Shown here: in pieces, positions 21,439 through 28,529 of the stretch | Layout of the letters: the number at the start of each line of letters is the position of its first letter | How positions within the stretch are numbered: position 1 is the stretch's first letter | Source of the DNA: a virus | Reading direction: 5' to 3' (one strand) | IMG/VR virus record: IMGVR_UViG_3300021057_000003 | Coordinates: 1-50,370 of that record | Length of the DNA: 50,370 bases | Made by a program: the position numbers and the translations under genes | The notes under the pieces: generated by a model | Databases searched by the model: none | What the model saw: only the letters and a program-made list of their open reading frames with translations | Told to the model about the DNA's origin: nothing

Positions 21439-21683
21439 GAGTGCTTGCGTGAGGCGAGTAGTGATTCGAGTGTTTTGCGGAGGCTTTCGACCTTACGTTC
21501 CGCGCCCTTCAGTTCTGCATCGACGTCCCCGTAGGCATTACGGCCTGTCTCCTTCTTGGACTGCCACCAGCCGAGAGACCTTTCCTCTTTTGCTTGTTCC
21601 CTTGTGATTTTCATGATGAGCTCGTACTCCGTTACGGGAGCCTTTGTAACGCTGTCACTTTTTGCGATGGTGAGTGAGTTCAT
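21435..21683 (-). CDS. Coiled-coil hypothetical protein
   Basis: An 82-aa protein with charged heptad-like sequence (ELKGAERKVESLRKTLESLL) at its end.No family recognised. It overlaps both neighbours by 4 bp. Confidence 0.55.
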   Translation of the reverse strand: MNSLTIAKSDSVTKAPVTEYELIMKITREQAKEERSLGWWQSKKETGRNAYGDVDAELKGAERKVESLRKTLESLLASRKHS

Positions 21684-21871
21684 TTTGTTTTCTTAGGTTT
21701 CTTGGTAATGGGGAGGGAGTAGGTGATGGTGCAGGGGACGAGTGGAAGATTTGCTGTGTGAGAGTCTTCCTTTAGTAGTGCGATTTCCCATTTGGTTGTG
21801 ATTGCGTGGAGGAATCTACCCTTTGATGAGAGAAGCGCCCACGCCTTCACCTTCCTCTCTGTGGTCTTCAT
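21680..21871 (-). CDS. Hypothetical protein
   Basis: A 63-aa protein from ATG 21871, which overlaps the upstream stop as ATGA; the longer frame to 21925 lies inside that gene. It is beta-rich (KAWALLSSKGRFLHAITTKWEIALL) with a basic tail KKPKKTK. Phage homologues with a KAWA.....G....A are familiar but uncharacterised. Confidence 0.6.
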   Translation of the reverse strand: MKTTERKVKAWALLSSKGRFLHAITTKWEIALLKEDSHTANLPLVPCTITYSLPITKKPKKTK

Positions 21872-22080
21872 AAGCCGAGAGAGATCTTCGCCATGTCTAT
21901 CCCGACCTTTAGCAACTCGAACCACAGAACGAGAAGTATCAATGCGATTGGAGAGAAGAGGACTATGCCGACGACTGCCTCAGTTGTGGATGCCTCCGCT
22001 TCGTCGGTGTATTCTTCCTCAGGTTCAAAGCGGCCTGTTGATTGGGACCTTCGTAATCTGAAGGATTCATTAGTTGCCAT
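21868..22080 (-). CDS. Membrane protein, one or two helices
   Basis: A 70-aa protein. A polar, acidic N-terminus (FEPEEEYTDEAEASTTEA) is followed by VVGIVLFSPIALILLVLWFELL, a strong membrane helix, and a short tail. Unknown function. Confidence 0.6.
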   Translation of the reverse strand: MATNESFRLRRSQSTGRFEPEEEYTDEAEASTTEAVVGIVLFSPIALILLVLWFELLKVGIDMAKISLGL

Positions 22081-22081
22081 A

Positions 22082-22342
22082 TCACTTAATTTTTATGGAC
22101 CACCAGACGAAGCGTGTGTAGCTGCGGATCATCGGGTCCTTCTTCTTAGCGAGTAATGCGTGGAGGTCACTGTCCGTCCACTTCAGTGTGTTTGCGGCCA
22201 ATGCGATCCTGGCTGCAAGCTTCTTCCTCTCTTCACCGATGCAGGTTGTGGCAGACACGATGTCTGCGATGAGCTGTTCCCGGTTGCTTCTTACTTGTAA
22301 TGGTTGTTCTTTTTCGACCCGTTCAAATGTGATCTTCTTCAT
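22082..22342 (-). CDS. Hypothetical helical protein
   Basis: An 86-aa protein, mainly helical and basic (REQLIADIVSATTCIGEERKKLAARIALAANTL). No family recognised. It probably opens the 19200-22342 train; an A/T-rich gap with a DnaA-like 9-mer (22386-22394) lies upstream. Confidence 0.55.
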   Translation of the reverse strand: MKKITFERVEKEQPLQVRSNREQLIADIVSATTCIGEERKKLAARIALAANTLKWTDSDLHALLAKKKDPMIRSYTRFVWWSIKIK

Positions 22343-22395
22343 GAGATCATCTTCTCATCTGAAGAGTTCATGAGGAAGAGGGAGAGGTGGATAAC

Positions 22396-22578
22396 TTAGT
22401 CGATGCGATGAATAGAAAGCACTGCCATTTGCTTCCCCTGTCTTTCACCCTCCTCTTTCGCATACTTCAACGCGGCGTGTACGGTCGTTCTCATTGATTC
22501 CCAAAAGGATCGGTGGACCCAGACCACCTTCTTAAACTTCTGGTTTTCTTCCATGATGACGACTTCGTAAGTCTTCAT
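22396..22578 (-). CDS. Hypothetical protein
   Basis: A 60-aa protein (YEVVIMEENQKFKKVVWVHRSFWESMRTTVHAALKYAKEEGERQG): a beta-beta-helix arrangement like small dsRNA-binding or hammerhead folds, but no family is recognised. A near-perfect DnaA box begins directly after its stop. Confidence 0.5.
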   Translation of the reverse strand: MKTYEVVIMEENQKFKKVVWVHRSFWESMRTTVHAALKYAKEEGERQGKQMAVLSIHRID

Positions 22579-22653
22579 GTTTTCTTGTTCTTATTGATAT
22601 ACCTACACCCTACTCCTCCTGTAGATTCTGTAAATATGGGAGTGTGGATAGTG

Positions 22654-23160
22654 CTAGAGCTTGCGCACACCCATCTTCTTGTTTGCAATAAACTCAGCGG
22701 TTTCAGCCTGCATGACTGTTTTTGTTCCATAGAGATCGTGGAGCTCCTTGTGGCACGGCCAGCAGAGACCGATTACGTGGGCGTCAGTTTCACGACCAAG
22801 AAAACCGTAGTGCGTGTGATGAACGGTCGGGCGATCTATGTTGCCGCAAGCTGCACACCGCTTCCCGTGTTCACGCCAGTAGATCTCGGTCCTAAGTTTC
22901 CATTGAGGTGACTTGATATAGTCCTTGTATTTCCAAGAAACGAAACCCTTCTTGTTGACCCACTGCCCTTTGGCATTGAAGCCCGGCGTTCGTTTCTTCT
23001 TCTGGTTGCGCGGCTCGAATTTCGCCAGGAACTTATCTGCTCTCTGTTCTAAGCTCCTACTTCTATCTCTCTTTCTTTTAGTATCTTCATCTATCTCAAT
23101 CCACATACTGTTGATGATGCTTTCTTCGACACTCTCTGGTTCTGCCCCCCCTCCCCCCAT
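22654..23160 (-). CDS. HNH endonuclease
   Basis: Up to 168 aa from ATG 23160; the in-frame ATG 23106 (MWIEIDED) is an alternative, since the first 18 residues come from a G-rich hairpin. After a basic linker, CAACGN...VHHTHYGFLGRETDAHVIGLCWPCHKELHDLYG forms a zinc-braced HNH site (His pair in VHHTHY, final His in CHKELH). This type includes phage nicking enzymes that assist packaging and homing nucleases. The structured region 23190-23470 lies directly upstream. Confidence 0.88.
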   Translation of the reverse strand: MGGGGAEPESVEESIINSMWIEIDEDTKRKRDRSRSLEQRADKFLAKFEPRNQKKKRTPGFNAKGQWVNKKGFVSWKYKDYIKSPQWKLRTEIYWREHGKRCAACGNIDRPTVHHTHYGFLGRETDAHVIGLCWPCHKELHDLYGTKTVMQAETAEFIANKKMGVRKL

Positions 23161-23189
23161 GATGGAGGGGATAGAGAGAAGATAAACAG

Positions 23190-23470
23190 TGAGTTCGAAG
23201 GAAGCGATGCTTTCCCCGAGAAATCTCTTCCAGGCCGAGATTTCAGGCCACTGGCCCAGGAACTATTAATTAGAGTCTGCGTTCCCAGCTTGCGTCTGCC
23301 CCACAGACAAAAGCACGCGGTTAGGCGTGCTTTCTTGAATCCTCTGTTCACCAACCCATGGAAAGTTGAATGACATCCCGTGAGCTGGGTCAGTGAACAG
23401 AAAATTCAGTTGTGATGATTTTGATGTCATTCACCAGTAATCATCTCACACACTCTTCATTCATTTATTC
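23190..23470. other. Structured non-coding region with kissing hairpins
   Basis: No ORF. GAAATCTC/GAGATTTC (23220-23227/23237-23244), GTCTG/CAGAC (23294-23308) and AAAGCACGC/GCGTGCTTT (23310-23318/23325-23333) are followed by two larger hairpins. Hairpin 1 is TCTGTTCAC/GTGAACAGA (23343-23351/23393-23401) extended by ACCCA/TGGGT. Hairpin 2 is GATGATT/AATCATC (23414-23420/23439-23445). The loop of 1 (TGAATGACATC, 23367-23377) is an 11-nt perfect complement of the loop of 2 (23423-23433). This allows a long kissing interaction or a pseudoknot. Confidence 0.55.
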
Positions 23471-23495
23471 TTCAGACTGTGGATAGTGGGGAGAT

Positions 23496-23521
23496 AAAGA
23501 AAGGCCCCCGGAGTGGGAGCC
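23496..23521 (-). terminator. Terminator after 23527 gene
   Basis: On the minus strand GGCTCCC-ACTCC-GGGGGCC (one U-G pair) is followed by TTTCTTT. The G-U pair exists only in this orientation. Confidence 0.85.
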
Positions 23522-23526
23522 TGTGG

Positions 23527-23727
23527 CTACTGCGTGAAAACCGTGTAGCCGGGGAAGGTCGGTTGGATCTGCTGCACCTGGGCGATGCACTGGTCCACGA
23601 CCGGGATGGCAGAGGGATGGAGCGAAGGCCGAAGCTGCTCCAGGTAGGCGATGTACAGGCGTCGATCGAGCTCTTGCGAGAGGTCGAACACCAGCATTCC
23701 TACGTCGTCCTGAAGGACGGTCCTCAT
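23527..23727 (-). CDS. Hypothetical protein
   Basis: A 66-aa protein (SQELDRRLYIAYLEQLRPSLHPSAIP). Its ATG overlaps the stop of the secreted-protein gene by 4 bp, so the two form a unit with its own terminator. Family unknown. Confidence 0.6.
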   Translation of the reverse strand: MRTVLQDDVGMLVFDLSQELDRRLYIAYLEQLRPSLHPSAIPVVDQCIAQVQQIQPTFPGYTVFTQ

Positions 23728-24059
23728 GCTGACACCTTGGCCTTCTGCCAGATGATCGTCTGCTCCTTGGTGTCCTTGTTGACCCTAAGGAGCTTTTCAG
23801 CCTTGCCCTCGTGGTAGATGAGGGCGTAGTAGATCTCGCCCGGCTCGTTCCAGTCCACGCCGACGATGCAGCGATGCACCGTGTAGTTGCGGTTGGCTGT
23901 CTCCGCGAACTTGCCGTCCTTGGTGAGGTGGCAGGTGCCTTCGTAGACTACGGACTTCCCCTGAAGGAGTGTCCGCAGTTCGTTTGCGCGCGCCTGGGAG
24001 GCGGCGAAGAGAAACAGGGCGACGCACACAACGGTGATGCCCTGAAGAATCTTCAGCAT
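23724..24059 (-). CDS. Exported protein, unknown
   Basis: A 111-aa protein from ATG 24059, with SD AAGGAG 7 nt upstream. Residues 1-25 are a signal peptide (LQGITVVCVALFLFAASQARA) with an AxA cleavage site. The mature part has two Cys (GTCH, HRCIVG) able to form a disulfide and a beta-rich pattern. It could alter the cell surface or inhibit a periplasmic enzyme. The SD and composition resemble the 8783 and 10078 genes rather than the late genes. Confidence 0.7.
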   Translation of the reverse strand: MLKILQGITVVCVALFLFAASQARANELRTLLQGKSVVYEGTCHLTKDGKFAETANRNYTVHRCIVGVDWNEPGEIYYALIYHEGKAEKLLRVNKDTKEQTIIWQKAKVSA

Positions 24060-24220
24060 GACAGTCTCCTTGAAGTGGGGAACGTGGGGTATCCAGCTCG
24101 GTTCCTCGTCTGGATGCATGGCTTGCCGCCGGTTTATCGAAGGTCGGCCTGAAACCGGACAAAGTGCCTGTAGCCCGTCTATCGAGCGCTACGCCTGGCC
24201 GGGAGCCAGGCACCCATCGC
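24060..24220. other. 161-bp structured leader
   Basis: Upstream of the exported-protein gene on the minus strand. ATCCAG/CTGGAT (about 24090-24117), CCGGTTT/AAACCGG (about 24131-24160) and GCCTGG-CCGGGAG-CCAGGC (about 24193-24211) within GAGCG/CGCTC form three stable hairpins before the SD. It may be a regulatory leader; no riboswitch class is recognised. Confidence 0.4.
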
Positions 24221-24460
24221 TCAGGCTGCCAGCCCGAGTTGTTCCCTGTACCTCTTGCGAAGTGCTTCGAGGCAGAACGAGTGGTACGGCATACGGATGC
24301 CGCCTTCCATCTGATGAACAAGCTCAGAAGGAAGAATTGACTTCGCGCACTTGTGGCACACGTACATATATCCTCCTGAGGTAAGTTGGCGAGCGTGGTG
24401 TCGAGCTATACAGAGGGACCCGTATGTGTCGTGCCGGACACGATCACGCTCGTATTTCAT
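24221..24460 (-). CDS. Small zinc-finger-like protein
   Basis: A 79-aa protein with VCHKCAKSIL...YHSFCLEAL, a C..C..H..C arrangement suited to one zinc, within a basic, Arg/His-rich chain. Such proteins are common early phage DNA binders. No family recognised. Confidence 0.6.
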   Translation of the reverse strand: MKYERDRVRHDTYGSLCIARHHARQLTSGGYMYVCHKCAKSILPSELVHQMEGGIRMPYHSFCLEALRKRYREQLGLAA

Positions 24461-24473
24461 AATACACCTTCAC

Positions 24474-24818
24474 CTAACTTTCATTTTTCTGCATGTGTAT
24501 AAGTTCCTCTTCGCTAGGGAATGGAGTAGATACGCCGAATTTATTAGACACAAAGAAGTTCACTGCGTCATATACCTGTGCGACCTGATGAGACTTCAGT
24601 TGTTTAGTTGACGAGGTGAGGAACATGTGTTCCTGAAAGATCTTCCAGATGTGGTGGAGAAATTCCTCAGTGATCGGGACTTCCCATTCCTGGAGTGATT
24701 GCACGAAAAGCTTCTGATCCACACCCGCTGCCTGGAGCTCCGCAGCGAGCTCTCTGAAGTATTTGAAAAGTGCCCTGTGCTGGGCTTCTGATCGTGGCTT
24801 AGTCGTCTCCATATACAA
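24474..24818 (-). CDS. NinB/Orf-like phage protein
   Basis: A 114-aa protein. PRSEAQHRALFKYFRELAAELQ recalls the RS.DQNR.LW segment of NinB (lambda Orf), and the later LKSHQVAQVYDAVNFFVSNKFGV recalls its C-terminal helix. The similarity is weak, but position just after ninG supports a recombination-mediator role (loading of recombinase on SSB-coated DNA). It may instead be an uncharacterised phage family with the same R..Q.R pattern. Confidence 0.5.
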   Translation of the reverse strand: MYMETTKPRSEAQHRALFKYFRELAAELQAAGVDQKLFVQSLQEWEVPITEEFLHHIWKIFQEHMFLTSSTKQLKSHQVAQVYDAVNFFVSNKFGVSTPFPSEEELIHMQKNES

Positions 24819-25314
24819 GATCGGGCCTTAGCTTTCTCACCAGTTCCACAAGCTGCCAGGTTTCCATCTTCTCCCCTCGGTGCCGCTCGTTCTCTTCATC
24901 AATCCACTGGAGATGTCCTTTGCCGTACCTGCGCTCAAGCTCCTTGCCGAAGGCGTGCCCTACCGGACCATCACTCAAATAATTACATCGTGGGCACTGC
25001 AAACTTAGGTTGGATTTTTCTAGCTTAAAGAAGCCGTGACATACGGACCACGCCTTGTAGTGGCCGCAGTGGCCTTCTTGCCAGGAGTCGAGAATGGCAG
25101 GACATGAGACGCACTTCCCTCCGTACTTCTCGAAGTCTGTTCGCCGTACGAGCTGTGAGATCGCCTTCCATGCTCGCTTCTGTGCAGGGGTGTTGCCGTG
25201 ACTTCCAAGGGGGAGCGCCATGAACCAGGCCGGGGGCGTGTACGCCTGTTTGAGTTTTCGGACCTTCTTCTGCGGTGTCCGTCTGCGCTTGATGTAGCTA
25301 GTCCTCTTCTTCAT
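24799..25314 (-). CDS. ninG: NinG-like recombination protein
   Basis: A 171-aa protein. After a very basic N-terminus, the zinc/HNH-type core reads KCVSCPAIL...GHCGHYK...LSLQCPRCNYLSDGPV, the order of conserved Cys/His in NinG (lambda Rap), a structure-specific nuclease that cuts branched DNA such as Holliday junctions. Length is close to lambda NinG. It overlaps both neighbours, as in the nin regions of lambdoid phages. Confidence 0.82.
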   Translation of the reverse strand: MKKRTSYIKRRRTPQKKVRKLKQAYTPPAWFMALPLGSHGNTPAQKRAWKAISQLVRRTDFEKYGGKCVSCPAILDSWQEGHCGHYKAWSVCHGFFKLEKSNLSLQCPRCNYLSDGPVGHAFGKELERRYGKGHLQWIDEENERHRGEKMETWQLVELVRKLRPDLVYGDD

Positions 25315-25513
25315 CTACATAAATACCATCGTCGTAGCCGATGGCGTCGGTTAGCTGTCCGACCTGGCCCTGCTTCCACTCATCGCTCACGTATGCGTCT
25401 TCAGCATCCTTCTTCTTTGCTTTGCGGATAGCTTCAGCAGCATTCTTTGCCATGACATAGGAACGGACTATGTAGAGTTTTCGCCCTGATGAGGCCCGTT
25501 TCTTCATAATCAA
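25298..25513 (-). CDS. Hypothetical protein
   Basis: A 71-aa protein with a basic first half (KLYIVRSYVMAKNAAEAIRKAKKKDAED) and an acidic end (YVDEEED). The strand-helix start resembles the small YVV.A.....A...A family of phage proteins. It begins the minus transcript; the A/T-rich gap 25514-25565 holds promoters for both directions. Confidence 0.6.
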   Translation of the reverse strand: MIMKKRASSGRKLYIVRSYVMAKNAAEAIRKAKKKDAEDAYVSDEWKQGQVGQLTDAIGYDDGIYVDEEED

Positions 25514-25565
25514 CTAATAATACAGCATGTGTATAACCTATTTTGTAATGCACACCTGAGGCGGT

Positions 25566-25862
25566 ATGCTTAATGAATACCAGATTAATGAACTTCTAAT
25601 GAGCACACCTGGGTATTGGGAAGGACAGGAGAATGTCGTCGCAGACTTTCAAACCACGCTTGAACACTGGTTCAACGGTGATGTGAGCTGGGATGAGGTC
25701 GAAGAGGAGCTTCAGCGGCTCTTAGAGGATGATGATGTCCACCAGCGTACCTATGCGAAGTGCTGCAACATGTGGGATGAGGCGCAGACACGAGATGAGT
25801 TCTGGCAGGAGGAGGAGCGGCAGAAGTGGAGGGATTTAGATAAAGATCAGGGAGCGTATTAA
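25566..25862 (+). CDS. Acidic hypothetical protein
   Basis: A 98-aa acidic helical protein (VSWDEVEEELQRLLEDDDVHQR). No family known. It opens the plus-strand recombination cassette; GAGGCGG just upstream may serve as SD and TGTAAT (about 25544-25549) as -10. Confidence 0.6.
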   Translation: MLNEYQINELLMSTPGYWEGQENVVADFQTTLEHWFNGDVSWDEVEEELQRLLEDDDVHQRTYAKCCNMWDEAQTRDEFWQEEERQKWRDLDKDQGAY

Positions 25863-25864
25863 AT

Positions 25865-26035
25865 ATGGAGTTAATGGACAGGGTACAAACCCCGTGGGGA
25901 CCGGGTACAGTGATCGGCTTCGATCACAAGTATCTGCTCGTGCTCATGGATGAGGTCTTTGTCCAGGATGAGCACGGCGTATTTCATTATCAGAAGCTTG
26001 GCGTGAGGAGGGATGAAGTAACAAAACTACCTTAA
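25865..26035 (+). CDS. Small beta-rich protein
   Basis: A 56-aa protein (DRVQTPWGPGTVIGFDHKYLLVLMDEVF). The pattern D.V.TP.G.GTV....... resembles the small Tudor/SH3-like barrels found in UvrD and phage proteins. It lies between coupled genes: 2 bp after one stop and 2 bp before the next start. Confidence 0.6.
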   Translation: MELMDRVQTPWGPGTVIGFDHKYLLVLMDEVFVQDEHGVFHYQKLGVRRDEVTKLP

Positions 26036-26037
26036 GA

Positions 26038-26886
26038 ATGGAAATAAAACAGGAGGGGAATGATTGGTTCGCCAAGAAGAGCAAGAAAGCAAAGCGCTGG
26101 GAGCGGGTGACTGACATCATTAAGTTTGACGGTGATCTCTGTTCGGTGATGGGCCGGGCGGGCATGACCGACTTCCATGCGTACCTGGGTCGGGATGGCG
26201 ACCGTTGGCTGGAGATGTATGGGGTTACGTCCCTCCTCAACTACTGGGGAGAGAAGGAGAACCTAATTCAGTGGGCTGTGACGCAGGCTATTGAGTGCAT
26301 TCAGAGCCATCCGTTGCTGACGAATCCACTGGTGAGGCCAGAGTACGTTGTGGAGTTGTTACCTCTTGTCCTCGAAGAAGCTCGGAAAGCCCACCTCACG
26401 AACCTCAAGACCGCTGGCGACCACGGCACGAAGATGCACTCCGCGGTAGAGGAGTGGATTGAGATCCGCCTGGCAGGGACGATCATGGATGCGACCGAGC
26501 ACCACCAGCTTCAGGATTTCATCCATTGGGCTGAGCCAGTGACGTTTCTTGCGTCCGAGAAACCCCTCTACTCTCGCCGTTTGTGGGTAGCGGGGACCAC
26601 GGACTTCATCTGCGAGATTGAAGGGAAGAAGTTCATCGGAGACTTGAAGACCTCTCGCTACGCATCCTTCAAGCACTTCCTCCAGTGCGGAGCTTATGCA
26701 CTTATGTATGAGGAGATGGGCTTGGGGAAGATTGATGGCATCGTCATAGCACACATGCCGCGAGATGGTGGATTCAACGTCCTTATGGACATCGAGGTTG
26801 AGAAATACAAGCGAGGCTTTGAGATGATCGTGGAGCTCGCTCGGATGGACAAGGATAAGAGTTACTCGCTAGGTTTTGGCAAATAA
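26038..26886 (+). CDS. PD-(D/E)XK exonuclease, RecB/Cas4-like
   Basis: A 282-aa protein. YGVTSLLNYWGEKENLIQWA (about 61-80), then TKMHSAVEEW (H134), then TTDFICEIEGKKFIGDLKTS with D189, D202 and K204, and Q216 in LQCGAYALMYEEMG: the H, D, (D/E)XK and Q order of RecB-family nucleases. Phage members resect DNA ends for recombination. The following ssDNA-binding gene fits such a pathway; no annealase was recognised. Confidence 0.85.
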   Translation: MEIKQEGNDWFAKKSKKAKRWERVTDIIKFDGDLCSVMGRAGMTDFHAYLGRDGDRWLEMYGVTSLLNYWGEKENLIQWAVTQAIECIQSHPLLTNPLVRPEYVVELLPLVLEEARKAHLTNLKTAGDHGTKMHSAVEEWIEIRLAGTIMDATEHHQLQDFIHWAEPVTFLASEKPLYSRRLWVAGTTDFICEIEGKKFIGDLKTSRYASFKHFLQCGAYALMYEEMGLGKIDGIVIAHMPRDGGFNVLMDIEVEKYKRGFEMIVELARMDKDKSYSLGFGK

Positions 26887-26890
26887 AAAA

Positions 26891-27049
26891 ATGAACATAG
26901 ACATCAGTTTGGCGAACGGGTGGATGGGAGGATACTTCCCTCTCATTGAAGGTGCGATTGTGAGAACAGAAGAAGGCTGTTGGTGCGCGGGAGTGGGCTT
27001 CTGCGGCTTCTCACTTGTTATCGGAATCCACACTCACGACTTCGATTAG
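26891..27049 (+). CDS. Small Cys/Gly-rich protein
   Basis: A 52-aa protein (GWMGGYFPLIEGAIV...GCWCAGVGFCGFSLVIG). It starts 5 bp after the nuclease stop in an A-rich context. No family recognised. Confidence 0.5.
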   Translation: MNIDISLANGWMGGYFPLIEGAIVRTEEGCWCAGVGFCGFSLVIGIHTHDFD

Positions 27050-27100
27050 TACGCGACCGCAAGTGTCGTTAAACTACGGTTAATAAATAGCACAAGTAAA

Positions 27101-27703
27101 ATGATTAAGGCACCAAGTATGCAAAGTGAAGCAAAGGAGTTAGTACCAGCAGGAAACCACATTGCACGACTTTTTAAGATCGTGAACATTGGGACAGTCG
27201 AGACACCATTTAAAGATGAAGAGACCGGAGAGCCGAAGGTGCAGCCTAAGGTACGGCTGTATTTCGAGCTTCCGCTCAAAACACGCACATACAAGCAGGA
27301 TGGGGAAGAGGTGACGACACCTCATGTCATTGGGAAGAAGTACACCCTCTCCCTTTTCAAAGGAAAGCAGGTTGCAAAGCTTCGCACCGTTGCTGAGGCC
27401 ATGATTGGCACAGCCCTCACGGATCAGGAAGCGGAGAACTTTGACGTTGAAAGTCTTCTTGGCCTTCCGTGTATGGTCCAGGTGACGCACGAGAAGCTGA
27501 AGGACGGCACTGAGTACGCGACGATCGCGAACGTGGCGTCAGTTCCTGAGGGAATGGAAGCTCCAGGCCAGGTGAATGCGTCAGTCGTGATTGATGTGAA
27601 CACCGCAAGTCAGGAGGAAATCGGAGCCCTCAATGAGTTCATCCGAGCTGAGATCGAGAGTTCGGCAGAGTACAAGCAGCGATTTAGCAGCGTAGAACTC
27701 TAG
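27101..27703 (+). CDS. Phage single-stranded-DNA-binding protein
   Basis: A 200-aa protein following the layout of phage OB-fold ssDNA-binding proteins: PAGNHIARLFKIVNIGTVET, KVRLYFELPLKT, YTLSLFKGKQVAKLRTVAEAMIG, LLGLPCMVQVTHEKLKDGTEYATIANVASVP. The C-terminus is acidic-rich but lacks a clear bacterial-type tip. It sits after the RecB-like nuclease and is probably the replication/recombination SSB. Confidence 0.75.
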   Translation: MIKAPSMQSEAKELVPAGNHIARLFKIVNIGTVETPFKDEETGEPKVQPKVRLYFELPLKTRTYKQDGEEVTTPHVIGKKYTLSLFKGKQVAKLRTVAEAMIGTALTDQEAENFDVESLLGLPCMVQVTHEKLKDGTEYATIANVASVPEGMEAPGQVNASVVIDVNTASQEEIGALNEFIRAEIESSAEYKQRFSSVEL

Positions 27704-27705
27704 GT

Positions 27706-27837
27706 ATGCTATTGATAGGTTGGACCGTGTTGGTACTCGCTTTTTGGAATGTCTGGTTGACGATTGAGCTGATAACCTGGACTGGAGAGCAAGATAATCC
27801 ACCAAAAAAGAAGCGTGGTCGTCCACGGAAGAAGTAG
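27706..27837 (+). CDS. 43-aa membrane peptide with AT-hook tail
   Basis: MLLIGWTVLVLAFWNVWLTI is a membrane helix; the tail is PPKKKRGRPRKK, an AT-hook core. A short anchor with a DNA-binding tail could tether A/T-rich DNA to the membrane. It starts 2 bp after the SSB stop. Confidence 0.6.
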   Translation: MLLIGWTVLVLAFWNVWLTIELITWTGEQDNPPKKKRGRPRKK

Positions 27838-27838
27838 T

Positions 27839-27982
27839 ATGGAATACGCCGTCTACGATGGGGTAAAGAACAGAGGAGAGTTCGTTGCGCAGATGAAACA
27901 TAAAGGGTGGAAGATTGTTCAGTACAAGAAGACAAGTAAAGGATGGGCGTTTGTAGTTGAGCGTCCAACCGGAGCGGAATGA
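27839..27982 (+). CDS. 47-aa basic protein
   Basis: A 47-aa protein (FVAQMKHKGWKIVQYKKTSKGWAFVVER), two strands and a helix with many Lys. It starts one base after the previous stop and ends at the terminator. No family recognised. Confidence 0.55.
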   Translation: MEYAVYDGVKNRGEFVAQMKHKGWKIVQYKKTSKGWAFVVERPTGAE

Positions 27983-27983
27983 A

Positions 27984-28009
27984 AAAAGCCCCCAGACTCG
28001 GGGGCTTTT
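27984..28009. terminator. Bidirectional terminator
   Basis: AAAAGCCCCC (27984-27993) pairs with GGGGGCTTTT (28000-28009) around AGACTC. It separates the plus-strand cassette from the convergent SLT gene and can act on both. Confidence 0.93.
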
Positions 28010-28010
28010 C

Positions 28011-28451
28011 TTACTGCCAGCATTTGCGGCTCGCGTTCCAAGGATTCTTTCCGCTCTCGTCGTAGAGCTTCCTGGCGAAAGCGATGTTCACCTTAGGGTC
28101 ATACAAGTCCAGTCCGACAATCCGAGCACTGTGGCTCGGGACATGAATTTGATATATCCCATGGTCATTCGTCGGGCCTTGTGCGGTCGGAATAAGTCCT
28201 GATTCGCACCTGGCCACCCTGAGCATCGTTTCTGGCTCTTCAGGGAAGGTTTCGCGGATCATCTCCGTGATCTGTGCTTCGTTGTAAATCAGCTTTATCT
28301 GAATCACCTCCCCCAAATTTGGTTGTTCTACGGCTGCATACACGAATTGTGTTTGAAATGTATGCGGGTACGCCGCGAAGTGTGTGTCTATGAGCAATCC
28401 TCCCAAAATGCCTAAGATGAGTCCTGCACCAATTACTTGGCGTCGTATCAC
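28011..28451 (-). CDS. Membrane-anchored lytic transglycosylase (SLT-like)
   Basis: A 146-aa protein from GTG 28451. A membrane segment (6-24, VIGAGLILGILGGLLIDTH) is followed by an SLT/lysozyme-like domain: LRVARCESGL with the catalytic Glu (E83), NDHGIYQIHVPSH, DPKVNIAFARKLY and NPWNASRKCW. It cleaves peptidoglycan glycan strands, for DNA entry or lysis. Patescibacteria carry similar short anchored SLT proteins, one reason for the host guess. Its stop is 2 bp from the terminator. Confidence 0.82.
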   Translation of the reverse strand: MIRRQVIGAGLILGILGGLLIDTHFAAYPHTFQTQFVYAAVEQPNLGEVIQIKLIYNEAQITEMIRETFPEEPETMLRVARCESGLIPTAQGPTNDHGIYQIHVPSHSARIVGLDLYDPKVNIAFARKLYDESGKNPWNASRKCWQ

Positions 28452-28529
28452 AAAGGTTTGGTCTTATCTGCCTAACATCCGAATTAACGAATGGGTGTGA
28501 TGCTGTCACCACCTTAGTCAGTATACCGT

